From assembly GCA_946498245.1 (NCBI GenBank), contig CAMMNN010000004.1, positions 57,324-121,323 of the forward strand: a DNA stretch of 64,000 nucleotides, read 5' to 3'. The notes under the pieces were generated by a model. The model was not told the DNA's origin. It ran no database searches and saw only the letters and a list, made by a program, of their open reading frames with translations. Shown in pieces: positions 1-12,150 of the stretch. Origin of the DNA: an uncultured Clostridium sp. (GTDB lineage: Bacteria; Bacillota; Clostridia; Lachnospirales; Lachnospiraceae). The translations under genes and the position numbers were made by a program. The number at the start of each line of letters is the position of its first letter. Position 1 is the stretch's first letter.

Positions 1-155
1 CGACTCCCTATGTGGAGTTTGAAATGGAATATGCGGTGGATCCGGAACTGATCGGCGGTATGACGATCCGCATTGGCGACCGGGTTGTGGACAGCAGCGT
101 AAAGACGCAGCTTTATGAGCTGAAAAAGCAGCTTCTTGCAGTCCGTCTGGCATAA
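1..155 (+). CDS. atpH: ATP synthase F1 delta subunit, C-terminal end
   Basis: The window opens inside this gene; the last 50 codons are visible in the frame that starts at base 3, ending in TAA at 153-155. The tail carries the family's closing motif (ELIGGMTIRIGDRVVDSSV), followed by a basic Leu-rich end. The delta subunit links the F1 head to the peripheral stalk b subunit at the membrane. It lies 45 bases upstream of atpA, as in the usual clostridial order atpB-E-F-H-A-G-D-C. The start and N-terminal domain lie outside the window. Confidence 0.93.
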   Translation, partial: TPYVEFEMEYAVDPELIGGMTIRIGDRVVDSSVKTQLYELKKQLLAVRLA

Positions 156-191
156 CCATTGGACAATTAGCGACACAGAAAGAAGGTGTGA

Positions 192-1703
<1,512 letters not shown>

Positions 1704-1721
1704 ATAGGCAGGTGACGAAGC

Positions 1722-2576
1722 ATGGCATCTATGAGAGATATTAAACGCAGGCGCGAGAGTATTCAAAGTACCCAGCAGATTACCAAAGCCATGAAGCTGG
1801 TTTCTACTGTTAAGCTGCAGAAATCCAGGGTAAAGGCGGAAGCTTCCAAACCGTATTCCGATCTGATGTATGCTACCATCGGATCGATGCTCAGCCGCTC
1901 CGGAACTCTGGATCACAAGTACCTGCGCCCCGCAGCGTCGGGAAAGAAAGCGGTCATTGCCATCACCTCTAACCGGGGACTGGCAGGCGGCTATAACAAC
2001 AGTATTGTAAAGCTGCTGGCCGGAAGTGAGAAGACCCCGGCAGAAGACACCTACGTATACGCCATTGGCCGGAAAGGCCGGGACGGGCTGGTCAGAAAAG
2101 GCTATGAGATCCGGCAGGATTATTCGGATGTCATTAATGATCCCATATACCAGGATGCGTCGGATTTGACCGTAGAACTGCTGGACGAGTTTTCCAAAGG
2201 AAAAATCGGGGAGATCTATCTGGCCTACAATTCTTTTAAAAATACGGTTGTTCATATCCCGAAGCTGGTAAAGCTCCTTCCGGTGGAAATGGACCGTGAA
2301 CCGAAGGGAAGCGGAAGTCTTTTGATGAATTATGAACCCAATGAGGATGAGGTGTTAAGCGCCATTATTCCCAAATATATGAGCAGCCTGATTTACGGAG
2401 CGCTGTTGGAGGCGGCAGCCAGTGAAAACGGAGCCCGTATGACGGCTATGGATTCTGCTACCAGCAACGCCGAGGAAATGATTGAAGATTTAAGCCTTCA
2501 GTACAACCGGGCGCGGCAGGATTCTATCACTCAGGAGCTGACGGAAATCATTGCCGGGGCCAACGCCATCTCATAG
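1722..2576 (+). CDS. atpG: ATP synthase F1 gamma subunit
   Basis: Central rotor shaft of F1, a 284-residue protein of normal length. The N-terminal helix carries the conserved start (ASMRDIKRRRESIQSTQQIT) followed by TKAMKLVSTVKLQKS, and the C-terminal helix has the conserved run MTAMDSATSNAEEMI. Those two helices form the coiled coil that turns inside the alpha-beta hexamer. It begins 18 bases after the atpA stop, behind AGGCAGGTGA, so translation is probably coupled. Nothing unusual was seen. Confidence 0.98.
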   Translation: MASMRDIKRRRESIQSTQQITKAMKLVSTVKLQKSRVKAEASKPYSDLMYATIGSMLSRSGTLDHKYLRPAASGKKAVIAITSNRGLAGGYNNSIVKLLAGSEKTPAEDTYVYAIGRKGRDGLVRKGYEIRQDYSDVINDPIYQDASDLTVELLDEFSKGKIGEIYLAYNSFKNTVVHIPKLVKLLPVEMDREPKGSGSLLMNYEPNEDEVLSAIIPKYMSSLIYGALLEAAASENGARMTAMDSATSNAEEMIEDLSLQYNRARQDSITQELTEIIAGANAIS

Positions 2577-2616
2577 GCGGTGGCAAGGCAGGAATGACAA
2601 AGATTGGTGCAATTAA

Positions 2617-4029
<1,413 letters not shown>

Positions 4030-4041
4030 GAGGGCTGATGA

Positions 4042-4440
4042 ATGGCAGAGGTATTCCGATTGCAGATTATCACGCCGGACGAAGCCTTTTATGACGGAGA
4101 GGCCACCATGGTGGAACTTACTACCACAGAGGGGCAAATCGGTATTTATAAGTGGCATATCCCTTTGACTGCCGTTGTTGCGCCGGGTGTGCTGACGATC
4201 CATGAAGAAGGCCAGGAGCGTCGGGCGGCCCTGATGTCCGGATTTATAGAGATTCTGCCTGAACAGGTAACCATTATGGCCGAGGTAGTAGAGTGGCCGG
4301 AGGAAATCGACAGGAAACGGGCGGAGGAAGCCAGAATCCGGGCGGAACGCAGGATCAAGAACGCGGGAGCAGAAGTCGACGTGGCCAGAGCGGAATTGGC
4401 TTTACGGCGGGCTCTGGTTCGTCTGGAAGTACGGAGCTGA
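4042..4440 (+). CDS. atpC: ATP synthase F1 epsilon subunit
   Basis: 132-residue epsilon subunit that couples the c-ring to gamma and inhibits ATP hydrolysis. The N-terminal beta-sandwich begins with FRLQIITPDEAFYDGEA and includes the conserved TTEGQIGIYKWHIPLTAVV stretch. The C-terminal part, about residue 88 on, is a helical hairpin rich in Arg, Glu and Ala. The ATG follows the atpD stop by 12 bases behind AGGAGGG. It is the last gene of the operon; a strong hairpin with a T run lies about 45 bases downstream. Confidence 0.97.
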   Translation: MAEVFRLQIITPDEAFYDGEATMVELTTTEGQIGIYKWHIPLTAVVAPGVLTIHEEGQERRAALMSGFIEILPEQVTIMAEVVEWPEEIDRKRAEEARIRAERRIKNAGAEVDVARAELALRRALVRLEVRS

Positions 4441-4482
4441 TAGGATTCAGACCGGATTTGAAGTGATAAATCCCATAAGAAT

Positions 4483-4514
4483 AAAAAGTGTGCGCTGCCG
4501 CGTACACTTTTTTG
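4483..4514 (+). terminator. Rho-independent terminator of the atp operon
   Basis: The arm AAAAAGTGTGCG and its partner CGTACACTTTTT pair with one G-T wobble around a short GC-rich loop, and the T run follows. It lies just after atpC. The arm AGTGTGCG recurs in the terminator at 37535-37559. Confidence 0.85.
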
Positions 4515-4532
4515 TTTCCTGCGAATCTCCTC

Positions 4533-4561
4533 TTCCCATATTATGGGGAAAATGTTATACT
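4533..4561 (+). promoter_or_regulatory. Candidate promoter for exonuclease III
   Basis: TATACT at 4556-4561 is preceded by TGT (extended -10), with a weak -35 TTCCCA at 4533-4538 and 17 bases between. It lies downstream of the atp terminator and about 120 bases before the exonuclease start, leaving a structured leader. Confidence 0.45.
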
Positions 4562-4576
4562 GAATATATGATAACA

Positions 4577-4652
4577 GGGGCAAAATACCTTTTGACCCCA
4601 GCAGCAATATATGACAGTTTTTTGGCGCAGCCGCCCTTAGGCGCGAGCGGGC
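4577..4652 (+). other. Structured leader upstream of exonuclease III
   Basis: Two hairpins lie between the candidate promoter and the ribosome site. At 4577-4599 GGGGCAAAA pairs with TTTTGACCCC, leaving one bulged A. At 4624-4652 a GC-rich block with outer arms GGCGC/GCGCC contains GCAGCCGC and GGCGCGAG. The second block shares wording with 37516-37535. No known riboswitch fold was recognised; a dispersed repeat or attenuator is possible. Confidence 0.4.
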
Positions 4653-4680
4653 GCCTTGATAAATTAAAAGGAGACAGCCT

Positions 4681-5436
4681 GTGAAAAAACTAATATCCTG
4701 GAATGTAAACGGACTCAGAGCCTGTGTAGGCAAAGGGTTTTTAGACTATTTTAAAGAGGCGGATGCAGATATATTCTGCATTCAGGAAAGCAAACTGCAG
4801 GAAGGGCAGATTGACCTGGAACTGCCCGGTTACCATCAGTATTGGAATTACGCAAAGAAAAAGGGGTATTCCGGCACTGCCATGTTTACCAAAGAGGAGC
4901 CCCTGTCGGTGGCTCTGGGGATCGGCATAGAAGAGCACGATCAGGAGGGCCGCGTCATTACCGCTGAATTTGAAGACTATTACGTAGTTACCTGCTACAC
5001 ACCCAATTCCCAGGACGGACTGGCAAGACTGGACTACCGCATGAAATGGGAAGACGATTTTCTGGCGTATTTAAAAAAGCTGGAAGAGAAGAAGCCTGTT
5101 GTATTCTGCGGGGACCTCAATGTGGCCCATAAGGAAATTGATCTGAAAAACCCCAAAACCAACCGGAAGAACGCCGGTTTTACTGATGAGGAACGGGGAA
5201 AGTTTACGGATCTTCTGGCTGCCGGGTTTATTGATACCTTCCGGTATTTTTACCCGGATCAGGAAGGGATCTACTCCTGGTGGTCTTACCGCTTTTCCGC
5301 CAGGGCAAAAAACGCAGGGTGGCGCATCGACTATTTCTGCGTTTCCCAGGCGTTAAAAGATCGCCTGGAAAGCGCCGCCATTCATACGGAAATCATGGGG
5401 TCGGATCATTGCCCGGTAGAGCTGGTGATTCGATGA
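4681..5436 (+). CDS. exoA: Exodeoxyribonuclease III (AP endonuclease)
   Basis: Exonuclease III / AP endonuclease of the exonuclease-endonuclease-phosphatase fold, 251 residues, acting in base excision repair. Visible catalytic motifs are SWNVNGLRA (Asn8-Asn10 region), CIQESKLQ (metal-binding Glu36), CGDLNVAH, and the closing [11 protein letters not shown] (Asp242-His243). The start is GTG at 4681, supported by AAAAGGAGA ten bases upstream. The stop overlaps the next gene by four bases (ATGA), which suggests translational coupling. The family is clear; the split between exoA and xthA naming is by convention. Confidence 0.95.
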   Translation: MKKLISWNVNGLRACVGKGFLDYFKEADADIFCIQESKLQEGQIDLELPGYHQYWNYAKKKGYSGTAMFTKEEPLSVALGIGIEEHDQEGRVITAEFEDYYVVTCYTPNSQDGLARLDYRMKWEDDFLAYLKKLEEKKPVVFCGDLNVAHKEIDLKNPKTNRKNAGFTDEERGKFTDLLAAGFIDTFRYFYPDQEGIYSWWSYRFSARAKNAGWRIDYFCVSQALKDRLESAAIHTEIMGSDHCPVELVIR

Positions 5437-7259
5437 ACCTGATTACCATAGAACACCTGACGAAATCCTATACGGAACGGCTGCTGTTTGACGATACGTC
5501 TTTTTCTATTAATGAGGGAGAGAAGATCGGACTCATCGGCATTAACGGCACAGGAAAGACCACTTTGCTGAAAATTGCGGCAGGTCTGGAAGAGCCGGAC
5601 CAGGGAATGGCTGTAAGAGGGCGGAATCTGACTATCCGCTATCTCCCTCAAAATCCGGAGTTTCCTCCGGAAATGACGGTGCTGGAAGCTGTGATGGCGG
5701 GCAATGAAAGCCACGGGGAAGAATGGGATCTGGAGAGTCAGGCCAAAGCCATGTTAAACCGCCTGGGACTTCCTGATTACGGGGCTTTGATGGGAACCCT
5801 CTCCGGAGGGCAGAAAAAACGGGCGGCTTTGGCGGGAGTGCTGTTGTCCTCCGCGGGCCTCTTGATTTTGGACGAGCCTACCAACCACCTGGACAGTGAG
5901 ATGGCGGACTGGCTGGAAGAGTATTTAAAGAAATTAAAGGGCGCTCTCCTTATGGTTACCCACGACAGGTATTTTCTGGACAGCGTTGCCAACCGCATTG
6001 TGGAGCTGGATAAGGGGAAGCTTTATAGCTATCAGGCCAATTATGAAGGCTTTCTCCGCCTGAAGGCGGAACGGATGGATATGGCGGCGGCCAGTGAGAG
6101 GAAGCGGCAGGCCATTTTAAAGACGGAATTAGAATGGATGCAGAGAGGGGCCAGAGCCCGTTCCACCAAGCAAAAGGCCCATATTCAGAGATATGAGGCC
6201 CTGAGGGATCAGAAGGGGCCGGAAATAGAGACAAAATTAGAAATGGAGTCCATTTCCAGCCGTCTGGGACGTACCACAGTAGAGCTGTCCAATCTCTCTA
6301 AAGCTTACGGCAGCCGCACATTAATACGGGATTTTAGCTATATCTTTCTTAAAGACGACCGCATTGGCATTATCGGACCTAATGGCGCGGGAAAAACGAC
6401 GCTTATGAAAATGATTGCCGGATGGGAAAAGCCGGATTCCGGAACCATTGAAGTGGGGCAGACGGTGCGGATGGGATACTTCTCCCAGGAAAACGAGGAC
6501 ATGGATTTGTCCTTGAAGGTGATTGATTATATCAGGAATGTGGCGGAATACGTAAAGACAAAGGATGGAAGCATCAGCGCCAGCCAGATGCTGGAACGAT
6601 TTCTGTTTCCGTCCCATATGCATTACACTGTCATTGGAAGCCTTTCGGGAGGAGAGCGGCGCAGGCTGTATCTCCTGAAAATCCTCATGGACGCTCCCAA
6701 TGTAATTCTCCTTGACGAGCCCACCAACGATCTGGATATTCAGACATTGACGATTTTGGAAGATTATCTGGACAGTTTCCAGGGAATCGTTGTTGCCGTA
6801 TCCCATGACAGGTATTTTTTGGATCGGACGGTGCGCCGGATATTCTCCTTTGAAGGCAATGGGGAGATCCGCCAGTATGAAGGCGGGTATACGGATTATC
6901 AGGCATCAAAAGAAGAAGAGGAAAGAAAGGGCCTGTCTTTAAATGCAGACGGCCCGAAAACAGGAGCGAACCGCCAGGAAACTTCTTCTAAGGCGGAAGC
7001 TGAAGCGGCGAGGCGACAGGGAAGAAAGCTGAGATTTACTTATAAGGAACAGAAAGAATGGGACACCATTGAAGACGATATAGCCGGACTGGAGGCAAGG
7101 ATCGCGCAGTTGGATCAGGAAATCCAGGAGGCGGCCACCAGCTACGGCAGACTTCAGGAGCTGATTGCAGAAAAAGAAGAACAGGAAGGTCTGCTGGAAG
7201 AAAAAATGGAGCGCTGGATGTATCTGAACGAACTGGCGGAAACTATTGCGTCACAGTAG
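5433..7259 (+). CDS. ABC-F family ATPase, Uup/YfmR-like
   Basis: Soluble protein of 608 residues with two ATPase domains and no membrane segment, a translation-associated ABC-F factor. Domain 1: Walker A GINGTGKT (36-43), signature LSGGQKKR (123-130), Walker [13 protein letters not shown]. Domain 2: GPNGAGKT (about 315-322), LSGGERRR (about 403), [11 protein letters not shown]. The two domains are joined by a charged linker arm. Residues from about 520 to the end form an acidic/basic coiled coil, as in Uup and YfmR, which act on ribosomes or at DNA junctions. An upstream in-frame extension to 5280 exists, but the ATG at 5433 overlaps the exonuclease stop and aligns with the family start. I see no sign that it is a drug-resistance ABC-F. 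Confidence 0.93.
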   Translation: MNLITIEHLTKSYTERLLFDDTSFSINEGEKIGLIGINGTGKTTLLKIAAGLEEPDQGMAVRGRNLTIRYLPQNPEFPPEMTVLEAVMAGNESHGEEWDLESQAKAMLNRLGLPDYGALMGTLSGGQKKRAALAGVLLSSAGLLILDEPTNHLDSEMADWLEEYLKKLKGALLMVTHDRYFLDSVANRIVELDKGKLYSYQANYEGFLRLKAERMDMAAASERKRQAILKTELEWMQRGARARSTKQKAHIQRYEALRDQKGPEIETKLEMESISSRLGRTTVELSNLSKAYGSRTLIRDFSYIFLKDDRIGIIGPNGAGKTTLMKMIAGWEKPDSGTIEVGQTVRMGYFSQENEDMDLSLKVIDYIRNVAEYVKTKDGSISASQMLERFLFPSHMHYTVIGSLSGGERRRLYLLKILMDAPNVILLDEPTNDLDIQTLTILEDYLDSFQGIVVAVSHDRYFLDRTVRRIFSFEGNGEIRQYEGGYTDYQASKEEEERKGLSLNADGPKTGANRQETSSKAEAEAARRQGRKLRFTYKEQKEWDTIEDDIAGLEARIAQLDQEIQEAATSYGRLQELIAEKEEQEGLLEEKMERWMYLNELAETIASQ

Positions 7260-7292
7260 GAAGGATAATAAAAAGTAGGGGAGGAAACAGAG

Positions 7293-9131
7293 ATGGAAAA
7301 ATACAGGACAGTAAAAGACGACAGCCGGGTATATCCCCTGGGGGCGACGGCCATTGAAGGCGGGGTGCATTTCTCTGTTGTATCCGAAGGCGGCCCGTGT
7401 GCGCTGGTACTGTTTGAAAAGGGAAAAAAGAAGCCTGCGGCAAAACTGGAATTTCCGGAGAACAGCCGCATGGGTGATGTGTGGAATATGACGGTGTCCG
7501 GAGAGTTTTCCGGGATAGAATACTGTTATGAGATTAACGGCAAGTTGGCGGCGGATCCCTATGGCCGGGAGTTTTCCGGGCGGGAGCAGTGGGGAAATCC
7601 TAGCCAGGTAAAAAATACCCTGCGGGCCTCTGTGCTGACAGAAGAATACGACTGGGAGGGGGACGTGCCTCTGGCATACCCTTATGAGGACTGCGTAATT
7701 TACCGCATTCACCCCAGGGGGTTTACAAAGCATAGCTCGTCGAAGGCGGAAAATCGGGGGTGCTTGGCGGGAATCCGGGAAAAAATCCCTTACCTTACTG
7801 AGTTGGGGATCACAACGGTGGAGCTGATGCCTGCCACAGAGTTTCAGGAAGTCATGATGCCGGAGGGCGACAGAAGGAATCCCTACGAGAAGGATGAGCC
7901 TACTGGAAGGCTGAACTACTGGGGATTTATTTCCGGAGAGAGGATGGCTCCAAAAGCCTCTTACTGCTCTGGCAAGGAAAAGCATCCCGTCAGGGAAATG
8001 AAGGATTTGGTAAAAGCCCTTCACAAAGCCGGGATTGAACTGGTGCTGGATCTCTTTTTTACCGGTCTGGAAGAGCCGTCCTATGTGCTGGATACCATTC
8101 GTTTTTGGGCCAGAGAATACCATCTGGACGGCGTTCACCTTATCGGCTTTGCTCCGGGAAATCTGTTGGCCAGGGATCCGTATCTGAGCGGGCTCAAGAT
8201 CTGGGCGGATAACTGGGACGGCATTGCCCCGGGAGGAGCAAAGCGGCTGGCAGAGTACAACGATGGCTTTGAAACGGATATGCGCCGTCTGTTAAAGGGT
8301 GATGAGGATCAGATCAATAAGCTGGTGTACCGAAGCAAACACAATCCCAAAGAGTATGCCGCCATCAATTATATGGCAAATGTCAACGGTTTTACCCTTA
8401 TGGACATGGTATCCTATGAGCAGAAGCATAATGAAGAAAACGGAGAAAACAATCAGGACGGGCCGGACTATAATTACTCCTGGAACTGCGGCGTAGAGGG
8501 CCCCAGCCGGAAAAAGAAAGTAATGGAGATGAGGCGCAAGCAGCTCCGCAACGCGGTGCTGATCCTCTTTTTAAGCCAGGGAACGCCTCTTCTTATGGCC
8601 GGAGATGAGTTTGGCCGGACGAAAGGCGGAAACAATAACTCCTATTGCCAGGATAATGAGATCTCCTGGGTCAACTGGAACCTGTTAAAGACCAACAAAG
8701 ATTTATTTGAGTTTGTCAAATACGCCATTGCCTTCCGGAAGAAACACCGGGTATTCCATATGGAGCAGGAACCCAAGGTAATGGATTACCTGGGCTGCGG
8801 CCACCCGGACATCTCTTACCACGGCGTCAAGGCCTGGTGTCCGGAATTTGAAAACTTCCGCCGCCAGTTAGGTATTATGTACTGCGGCGCCTATGCCGTC
8901 AACGACGACAAAACTCAGGATAATTCCTTTTTTGTCGCTTATAACCTTCATTGGGAGCCCCATGAGTTTTCCCTTCCCAATCTTCCCAAAGGGCAAAAAT
9001 GGCACGTTGCCCTCAATACCGATGAGGGGGAGAGGAACGGGATCTATCCGGAGGGAGAGGAACTCCTTTTGGAGAAGCAGAAACAGTTTATGGTTCCGGC
9101 AAGGAGCATTGTGGTATTTATTGGAAAATAG
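7293..9131 (+). CDS. GH13 glycogen-debranching-like protein, catalytic residues replaced
   Basis: 612-residue protein with a CBM48-like N-domain (about 10-100), a GH13 barrel of the GlgX/isoamylase kind, and a C-terminal beta domain; no signal peptide. The fold signatures are clear ([47 protein letters not shown]). All four active-site regions are degenerate. Region I usually ends YNH but reads DLFFTG (253-258). Region II, usually DGFRFDLA, reads DGVHLIGF, so the Asp nucleophile is Ile284 and its Arg is His282. The Glu acid/base of region III is Asp306 (ADNWD). The HD of region IV is Val364-Asn365. It probably cannot hydrolyse glycans and may bind or scaffold them. The ribosome site GGGGAGGAAACAG precedes ATG. 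It follows the ABC-F gene by 33 bases. Confidence 0.88.
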   Translation: MEKYRTVKDDSRVYPLGATAIEGGVHFSVVSEGGPCALVLFEKGKKKPAAKLEFPENSRMGDVWNMTVSGEFSGIEYCYEINGKLAADPYGREFSGREQWGNPSQVKNTLRASVLTEEYDWEGDVPLAYPYEDCVIYRIHPRGFTKHSSSKAENRGCLAGIREKIPYLTELGITTVELMPATEFQEVMMPEGDRRNPYEKDEPTGRLNYWGFISGERMAPKASYCSGKEKHPVREMKDLVKALHKAGIELVLDLFFTGLEEPSYVLDTIRFWAREYHLDGVHLIGFAPGNLLARDPYLSGLKIWADNWDGIAPGGAKRLAEYNDGFETDMRRLLKGDEDQINKLVYRSKHNPKEYAAINYMANVNGFTLMDMVSYEQKHNEENGENNQDGPDYNYSWNCGVEGPSRKKKVMEMRRKQLRNAVLILFLSQGTPLLMAGDEFGRTKGGNNNSYCQDNEISWVNWNLLKTNKDLFEFVKYAIAFRKKHRVFHMEQEPKVMDYLGCGHPDISYHGVKAWCPEFENFRRQLGIMYCGAYAVNDDKTQDNSFFVAYNLHWEPHEFSLPNLPKGQKWHVALNTDEGERNGIYPEGEELLLEKQKQFMVPARSIVVFIGK

Positions 9132-9146
9132 AAAAAATAAGGGAGG

Positions 9147-9173
9147 AGAATCCTGCAGGTCAGGATTCTTTTC
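9147..9173 (+). terminator. Rho-independent terminator after the GH13-like gene
   Basis: Perfect 9-base stem AGAATCCTG / CAGGATTCT with the loop CAGGT and a short T run. It sits 16 bases after the stop codon. Confidence 0.8.
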
Positions 9174-9319
9174 CGCTTTTAAGGGGAAAACGCCGTGTTT
9201 TGCCGGATAAAAGGAGGGCGCAACCGCTGGTTGACAAAAAAATATTGCCGGTTGGTGGAATGCAACCGCAGAAATTGGTAGACTTAGGGCATCAAAGGAA
9301 ACAGAAGGAGAAAAGACTT

Positions 9320-10339
9320 ATGATTTTTGCAGAAAAATTAATCCGGCTGAGAAAAGAAAAAGGGTGGTCCCAGGAAGAACTGGCGGAATTTATGGAAGTT
9401 ACCAGACAGTCCGTATCCAAATGGGAGGGTGGTCAGGCAGCGCCGGACTTGGAAAAAGTAGTCCGCCTTTCCCGCTTATTCGGGGTTACCACAGATTATT
9501 TACTGAAAGACGAAGTCGAGGACAGTTATGGAGTGGGTGCAGAAAGCCTCTGCCCGGAAGGAATGGAGTCGGAGAAAAGGCCGGAGGAGACAGTTCGCCG
9601 GGTAACTATGGAAGAGGCTGCCGCTTTTTTGGAAGCAAAGAGGAAAGCGGCGAAACAAGTTGCCGCTGCCGTTTTTTTATGCTGGTCTTCCCTTGCTCCG
9701 CTAAAGTTATTGGAAGCTGTCAGCGAAATTCCCAAATACGGTCTGAGAGAAAACACGGCAGGCATTATCGGGATTTTTATCCTGCTGATTCTTGTATCGG
9801 CGGCAATAGCTCTTTTCGTATCAAGCAGAGGGAAAACGGCGGAATATGATTACCTGGAAAGGGAATCCTTTGAAATCGATCCTGATACAGAGGCCATGGT
9901 AAGGGAACGGAGGGAACAGTATCGAAAGGCCCATATTAAAAAAAGGACTGCCGGCCGTGGTATCTGCTTTTTGGCTTTGCTCATTTTCTTGGGCGGCTCC
10001 TGGGTTGATGAGGGAAACAATCTTTTTGAGGCTTTTGTGGTGGCGGCAAGCCTGATGACAGTGGGAATCGGCGCAGGGCTTTTTCTCTCCAGCGGGATTG
10101 TTTGGGGAAGCTTTGCAAAACTTTTGCAGGAAGAGGGACAAGATAAGAAAAGCAACCCGTTTATGCAGCCCCTAAATGCGCTTTACTGGTGCGGAGCCGT
10201 AGTGATTTTCTTCTGTGTGGAAAGCTGGGGGTATAACTGGCTGGTATGGGTAGTTGCCGCAGGGTTGTGGCCCCTTGTAAGGATGGCCTGCAGATTTTCG
10301 TATGAACGATATGAGGAAAGGAAGAGTTTAAAAGAGTAG
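9320..10339 (+). CDS. Membrane-anchored XRE-family transcription regulator
   Basis: 339 residues. An N-terminal Cro/C1 helix-turn-helix (about 1-65) has the usual signature [20 protein letters not shown] followed by [10 protein letters not shown] and ends with DYLLKDE. A hydrophilic linker follows, then four or more hydrophobic segments (for example [36 protein letters not shown], and two near 255-330). This is the common clostridial layout of a DNA-binding head tethered to the membrane. The ATG at 9320 follows AGAAGGAG; an upstream in-frame extension to 9200 lacks family similarity. The target genes are unknown. It is monocistronic, bounded by terminators on both sides. Confidence 0.85.
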   Translation: MIFAEKLIRLRKEKGWSQEELAEFMEVTRQSVSKWEGGQAAPDLEKVVRLSRLFGVTTDYLLKDEVEDSYGVGAESLCPEGMESEKRPEETVRRVTMEEAAAFLEAKRKAAKQVAAAVFLCWSSLAPLKLLEAVSEIPKYGLRENTAGIIGIFILLILVSAAIALFVSSRGKTAEYDYLERESFEIDPDTEAMVRERREQYRKAHIKKRTAGRGICFLALLIFLGGSWVDEGNNLFEAFVVAASLMTVGIGAGLFLSSGIVWGSFAKLLQEEGQDKKSNPFMQPLNALYWCGAVVIFFCVESWGYNWLVWVVAAGLWPLVRMACRFSYERYEERKSLKE

Positions 10340-10378
10340 GAGTAAGACGGGTATAGGTATATAAAACTCCAGTTGGCA

Positions 10379-10430
10379 GAAAGACCGCCGGAGCCGGATT
10401 TAAAACAGCCGGATCTTAGGCGGTCTTTTT
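10379..10430. terminator. Bidirectional terminator between convergent genes
   Basis: Outer stem AAAGACCGCC / GGCGGTCTTT, with a T run on the plus strand. The loop contains two GCCGGAT copies. It separates the plus-strand XRE gene from the minus-strand sulfatase and could serve both. Confidence 0.75.
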
Positions 10431-10434
10431 ACGA

Positions 10435-11994
10435 TTACTGAAGGAGGCGAAGGGCGGCGCTTACATCGGCTTCTGGGCGTTTGGGACGGGAATAGGCGAT
10501 GCGGAAACCTTCCTGGATGCGCTGCTCTTTTAGCGCCTCCATAGCAGTACTGATATTTCGCGGCCTCTGTCCTGGTATGAGGGTTTCCCCGTTGGAAAAA
10601 CCTTCTTCCCGGCCGGCCAGTTCCTGAACCATACGGCTTCGCCACAGGTTTAATTCCTGGATATAGCTCAGATCCTTTGATAAATCATGAAGCTCTTTCC
10701 AGTCTTTCGTCAAATCGAAAAGCTGTTCTGTCCCTGTTGTGACGTGCCAAATATATTTCGTCTTTCCGTCTGTCAGATAATGGGTCCCGTCTTCGTAGAA
10801 CAGGTTTATCCGGCTGCTTACGGGACGGGTTTTGGCGCAGCCCATAAAGTTGTGAACGCTTTCCCCGTGCATATAGGTTCTCCATGAAGAATCGGACCCT
10901 TCTGTCAGCAGCTTTTTCATGCTGCGCCCGTCTACAGAAGAAGGAATGGGAAGGCCCGCCAGATCTAAAATCGTCGGCATAATGTCTTCCCAGATAATGG
11001 GGCTGTCTATCTGCTGGGAATCCCGGATTCCAGGCCCCATGATCATAAAGGGAATGTGGGCCGCTCCTTCATAGGGCCGTGCTTTCTGATACATATAATG
11101 GTCGCCCATGAGATCGCCATGGTCAGAGGTGAAGATCACATAGGTGTTGGGATGGCGCATGGCCCGTTCCAGAATCCGTCCTACCTGACTGTCCAGGAAG
11201 GCGATGTTGCCGTAGTACCCGGCCCTGGCAGCCCGGAGATTTTCTCCCTTTAAGTCAATATACCGGCTCATGATGTTTCCGCTGCTGACAGGGGGAATGT
11301 CGTAAGGGGCGATATAAGGATCGTCCAGATCCTCCCGGCTGTAATAGCGGTTAAAGTACTCTGCCGGAGGATTATGGGGAGAATGGGGCGCATAATACCC
11401 GACAAATAGCATAAAGGGGCGGGAAGAATCCCGGCTGTCCAGGAAATCAATGGCCCGGTTGGTGGCCCATTTGGTCTGATGAAACTCATCAGGAAGATGG
11501 AAAGGGCCAGCGGCCCGTGAATTATTGTGGGGGCCACCGCCGTAATAGCCGCCTGCTTCCCTGGAAGTATTTTCCCGGATAAAGGTAAAGAAGGGATCGG
11601 AGCTGTCTTTAAACTCGGAGCTGGGATCTCCGGGAAGGTAGTATTCAAAGCCGTAAGAGAAGTTAAAGGGATAGGTGTGCATAGTGCGGCCTACCAGGGC
11701 AGTTTCGTAGCCGCCCCGGCGCATCTCGGCAGGGAGAGTGGTTTCCAGAGGCAGATAAGGAATGCCAGTATTGGTAAAAAGACCATGGTGAGCCGGGGTC
11801 TGGCCGGTGAGGAGGGAGAGACGCTGGGGAATGCACAGGGGACAGGAGGCGTAGCAGCTAGTAAACTGGGCTCCCTGGTATGCAATAGAGTCAATATAGG
11901 GCGTATAAATCCCGGTACGGCGGCCTGAAACGCCGACGCAGTCGTAACGCTGCTGGTCTGTGTGGATAACAATAAAATTTGGTTTTTGTGACAT
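10435..11994 (-). CDS. Type I sulfatase, cysteine type, cytoplasmic
   Basis: 519-residue member of the alkaline-phosphatase-like sulfatases, which hydrolyse sulfate esters. With M1 at 11994, the N-terminal metal-site motif is NFIVIHTDQQRYD. The activation motif is CIPQRLSLLTG, which matches C-x-P-x-R-x-x-x-L-T-G. Its Cys54 must be converted to formylglycine by an anaerobic sulfatase-maturating enzyme, not found in this window. VIFTSDHGDLMGDH gives the second metal-binding His/Asp set. No signal peptide is seen, so it should act in the cytosol. The ATG at 11994 has AAGGAGG six to seven bases upstream; a TTG two codons earlier is less likely. It diverges from the AraC gene. The substrate is unknown; phosphonate or choline-type relatives cannot be excluded. 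Confidence 0.88.
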   Translation of the reverse strand: MSQKPNFIVIHTDQQRYDCVGVSGRRTGIYTPYIDSIAYQGAQFTSCYASCPLCIPQRLSLLTGQTPAHHGLFTNTGIPYLPLETTLPAEMRRGGYETALVGRTMHTYPFNFSYGFEYYLPGDPSSEFKDSSDPFFTFIRENTSREAGGYYGGGPHNNSRAAGPFHLPDEFHQTKWATNRAIDFLDSRDSSRPFMLFVGYYAPHSPHNPPAEYFNRYYSREDLDDPYIAPYDIPPVSSGNIMSRYIDLKGENLRAARAGYYGNIAFLDSQVGRILERAMRHPNTYVIFTSDHGDLMGDHYMYQKARPYEGAAHIPFMIMGPGIRDSQQIDSPIIWEDIMPTILDLAGLPIPSSVDGRSMKKLLTEGSDSSWRTYMHGESVHNFMGCAKTRPVSSRINLFYEDGTHYLTDGKTKYIWHVTTGTEQLFDLTKDWKELHDLSKDLSYIQELNLWRSRMVQELAGREEGFSNGETLIPGQRPRNISTAMEALKEQRIQEGFRIAYSRPKRPEADVSAALRLLQ

Positions 11995-12057
11995 AAACAA
12001 CCTCCTTGGATAAAATTGCCAGAATTTATCTTGTTATATCAAATTATATCGCAATTA

Positions 12058-12085
12058 TTGACAAGAAAGATAGAAATATTATACT
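12058..12085 (+). promoter_or_regulatory. Sigma-A-type promoter for the AraC regulator
   Basis: TTGACA at 12058-12063 and TATACT at 12080-12085 with a 16-base spacer, in an AT-rich divergent intergenic region. It points to the GTG start at 12151. On the opposite strand a TATAAT-like element exists for the sulfatase, but no good -35. Confidence 0.65.
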
Positions 12086-12150
12086 AATAATAGCACAAAG
12101 CAACTGGAATCAAAGATAATTGATGAAATAAGACAGGAAAGGAACTGACA

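Noticed and set aside
4463..4684. Plus-strand frame of 73 codons between atpC and exonuclease III
   Set aside because: It runs through the atp terminator and the hairpins of the leader, with no good ribosome site; non-coding structure is the better reading.
5433..7259. ABC-F gene as an antibiotic-resistance determinant
   Set aside because: The C-terminal coiled coil and overall layout match housekeeping Uup/YfmR-like factors, and no resistance-type leader peptide or mobile context is present.
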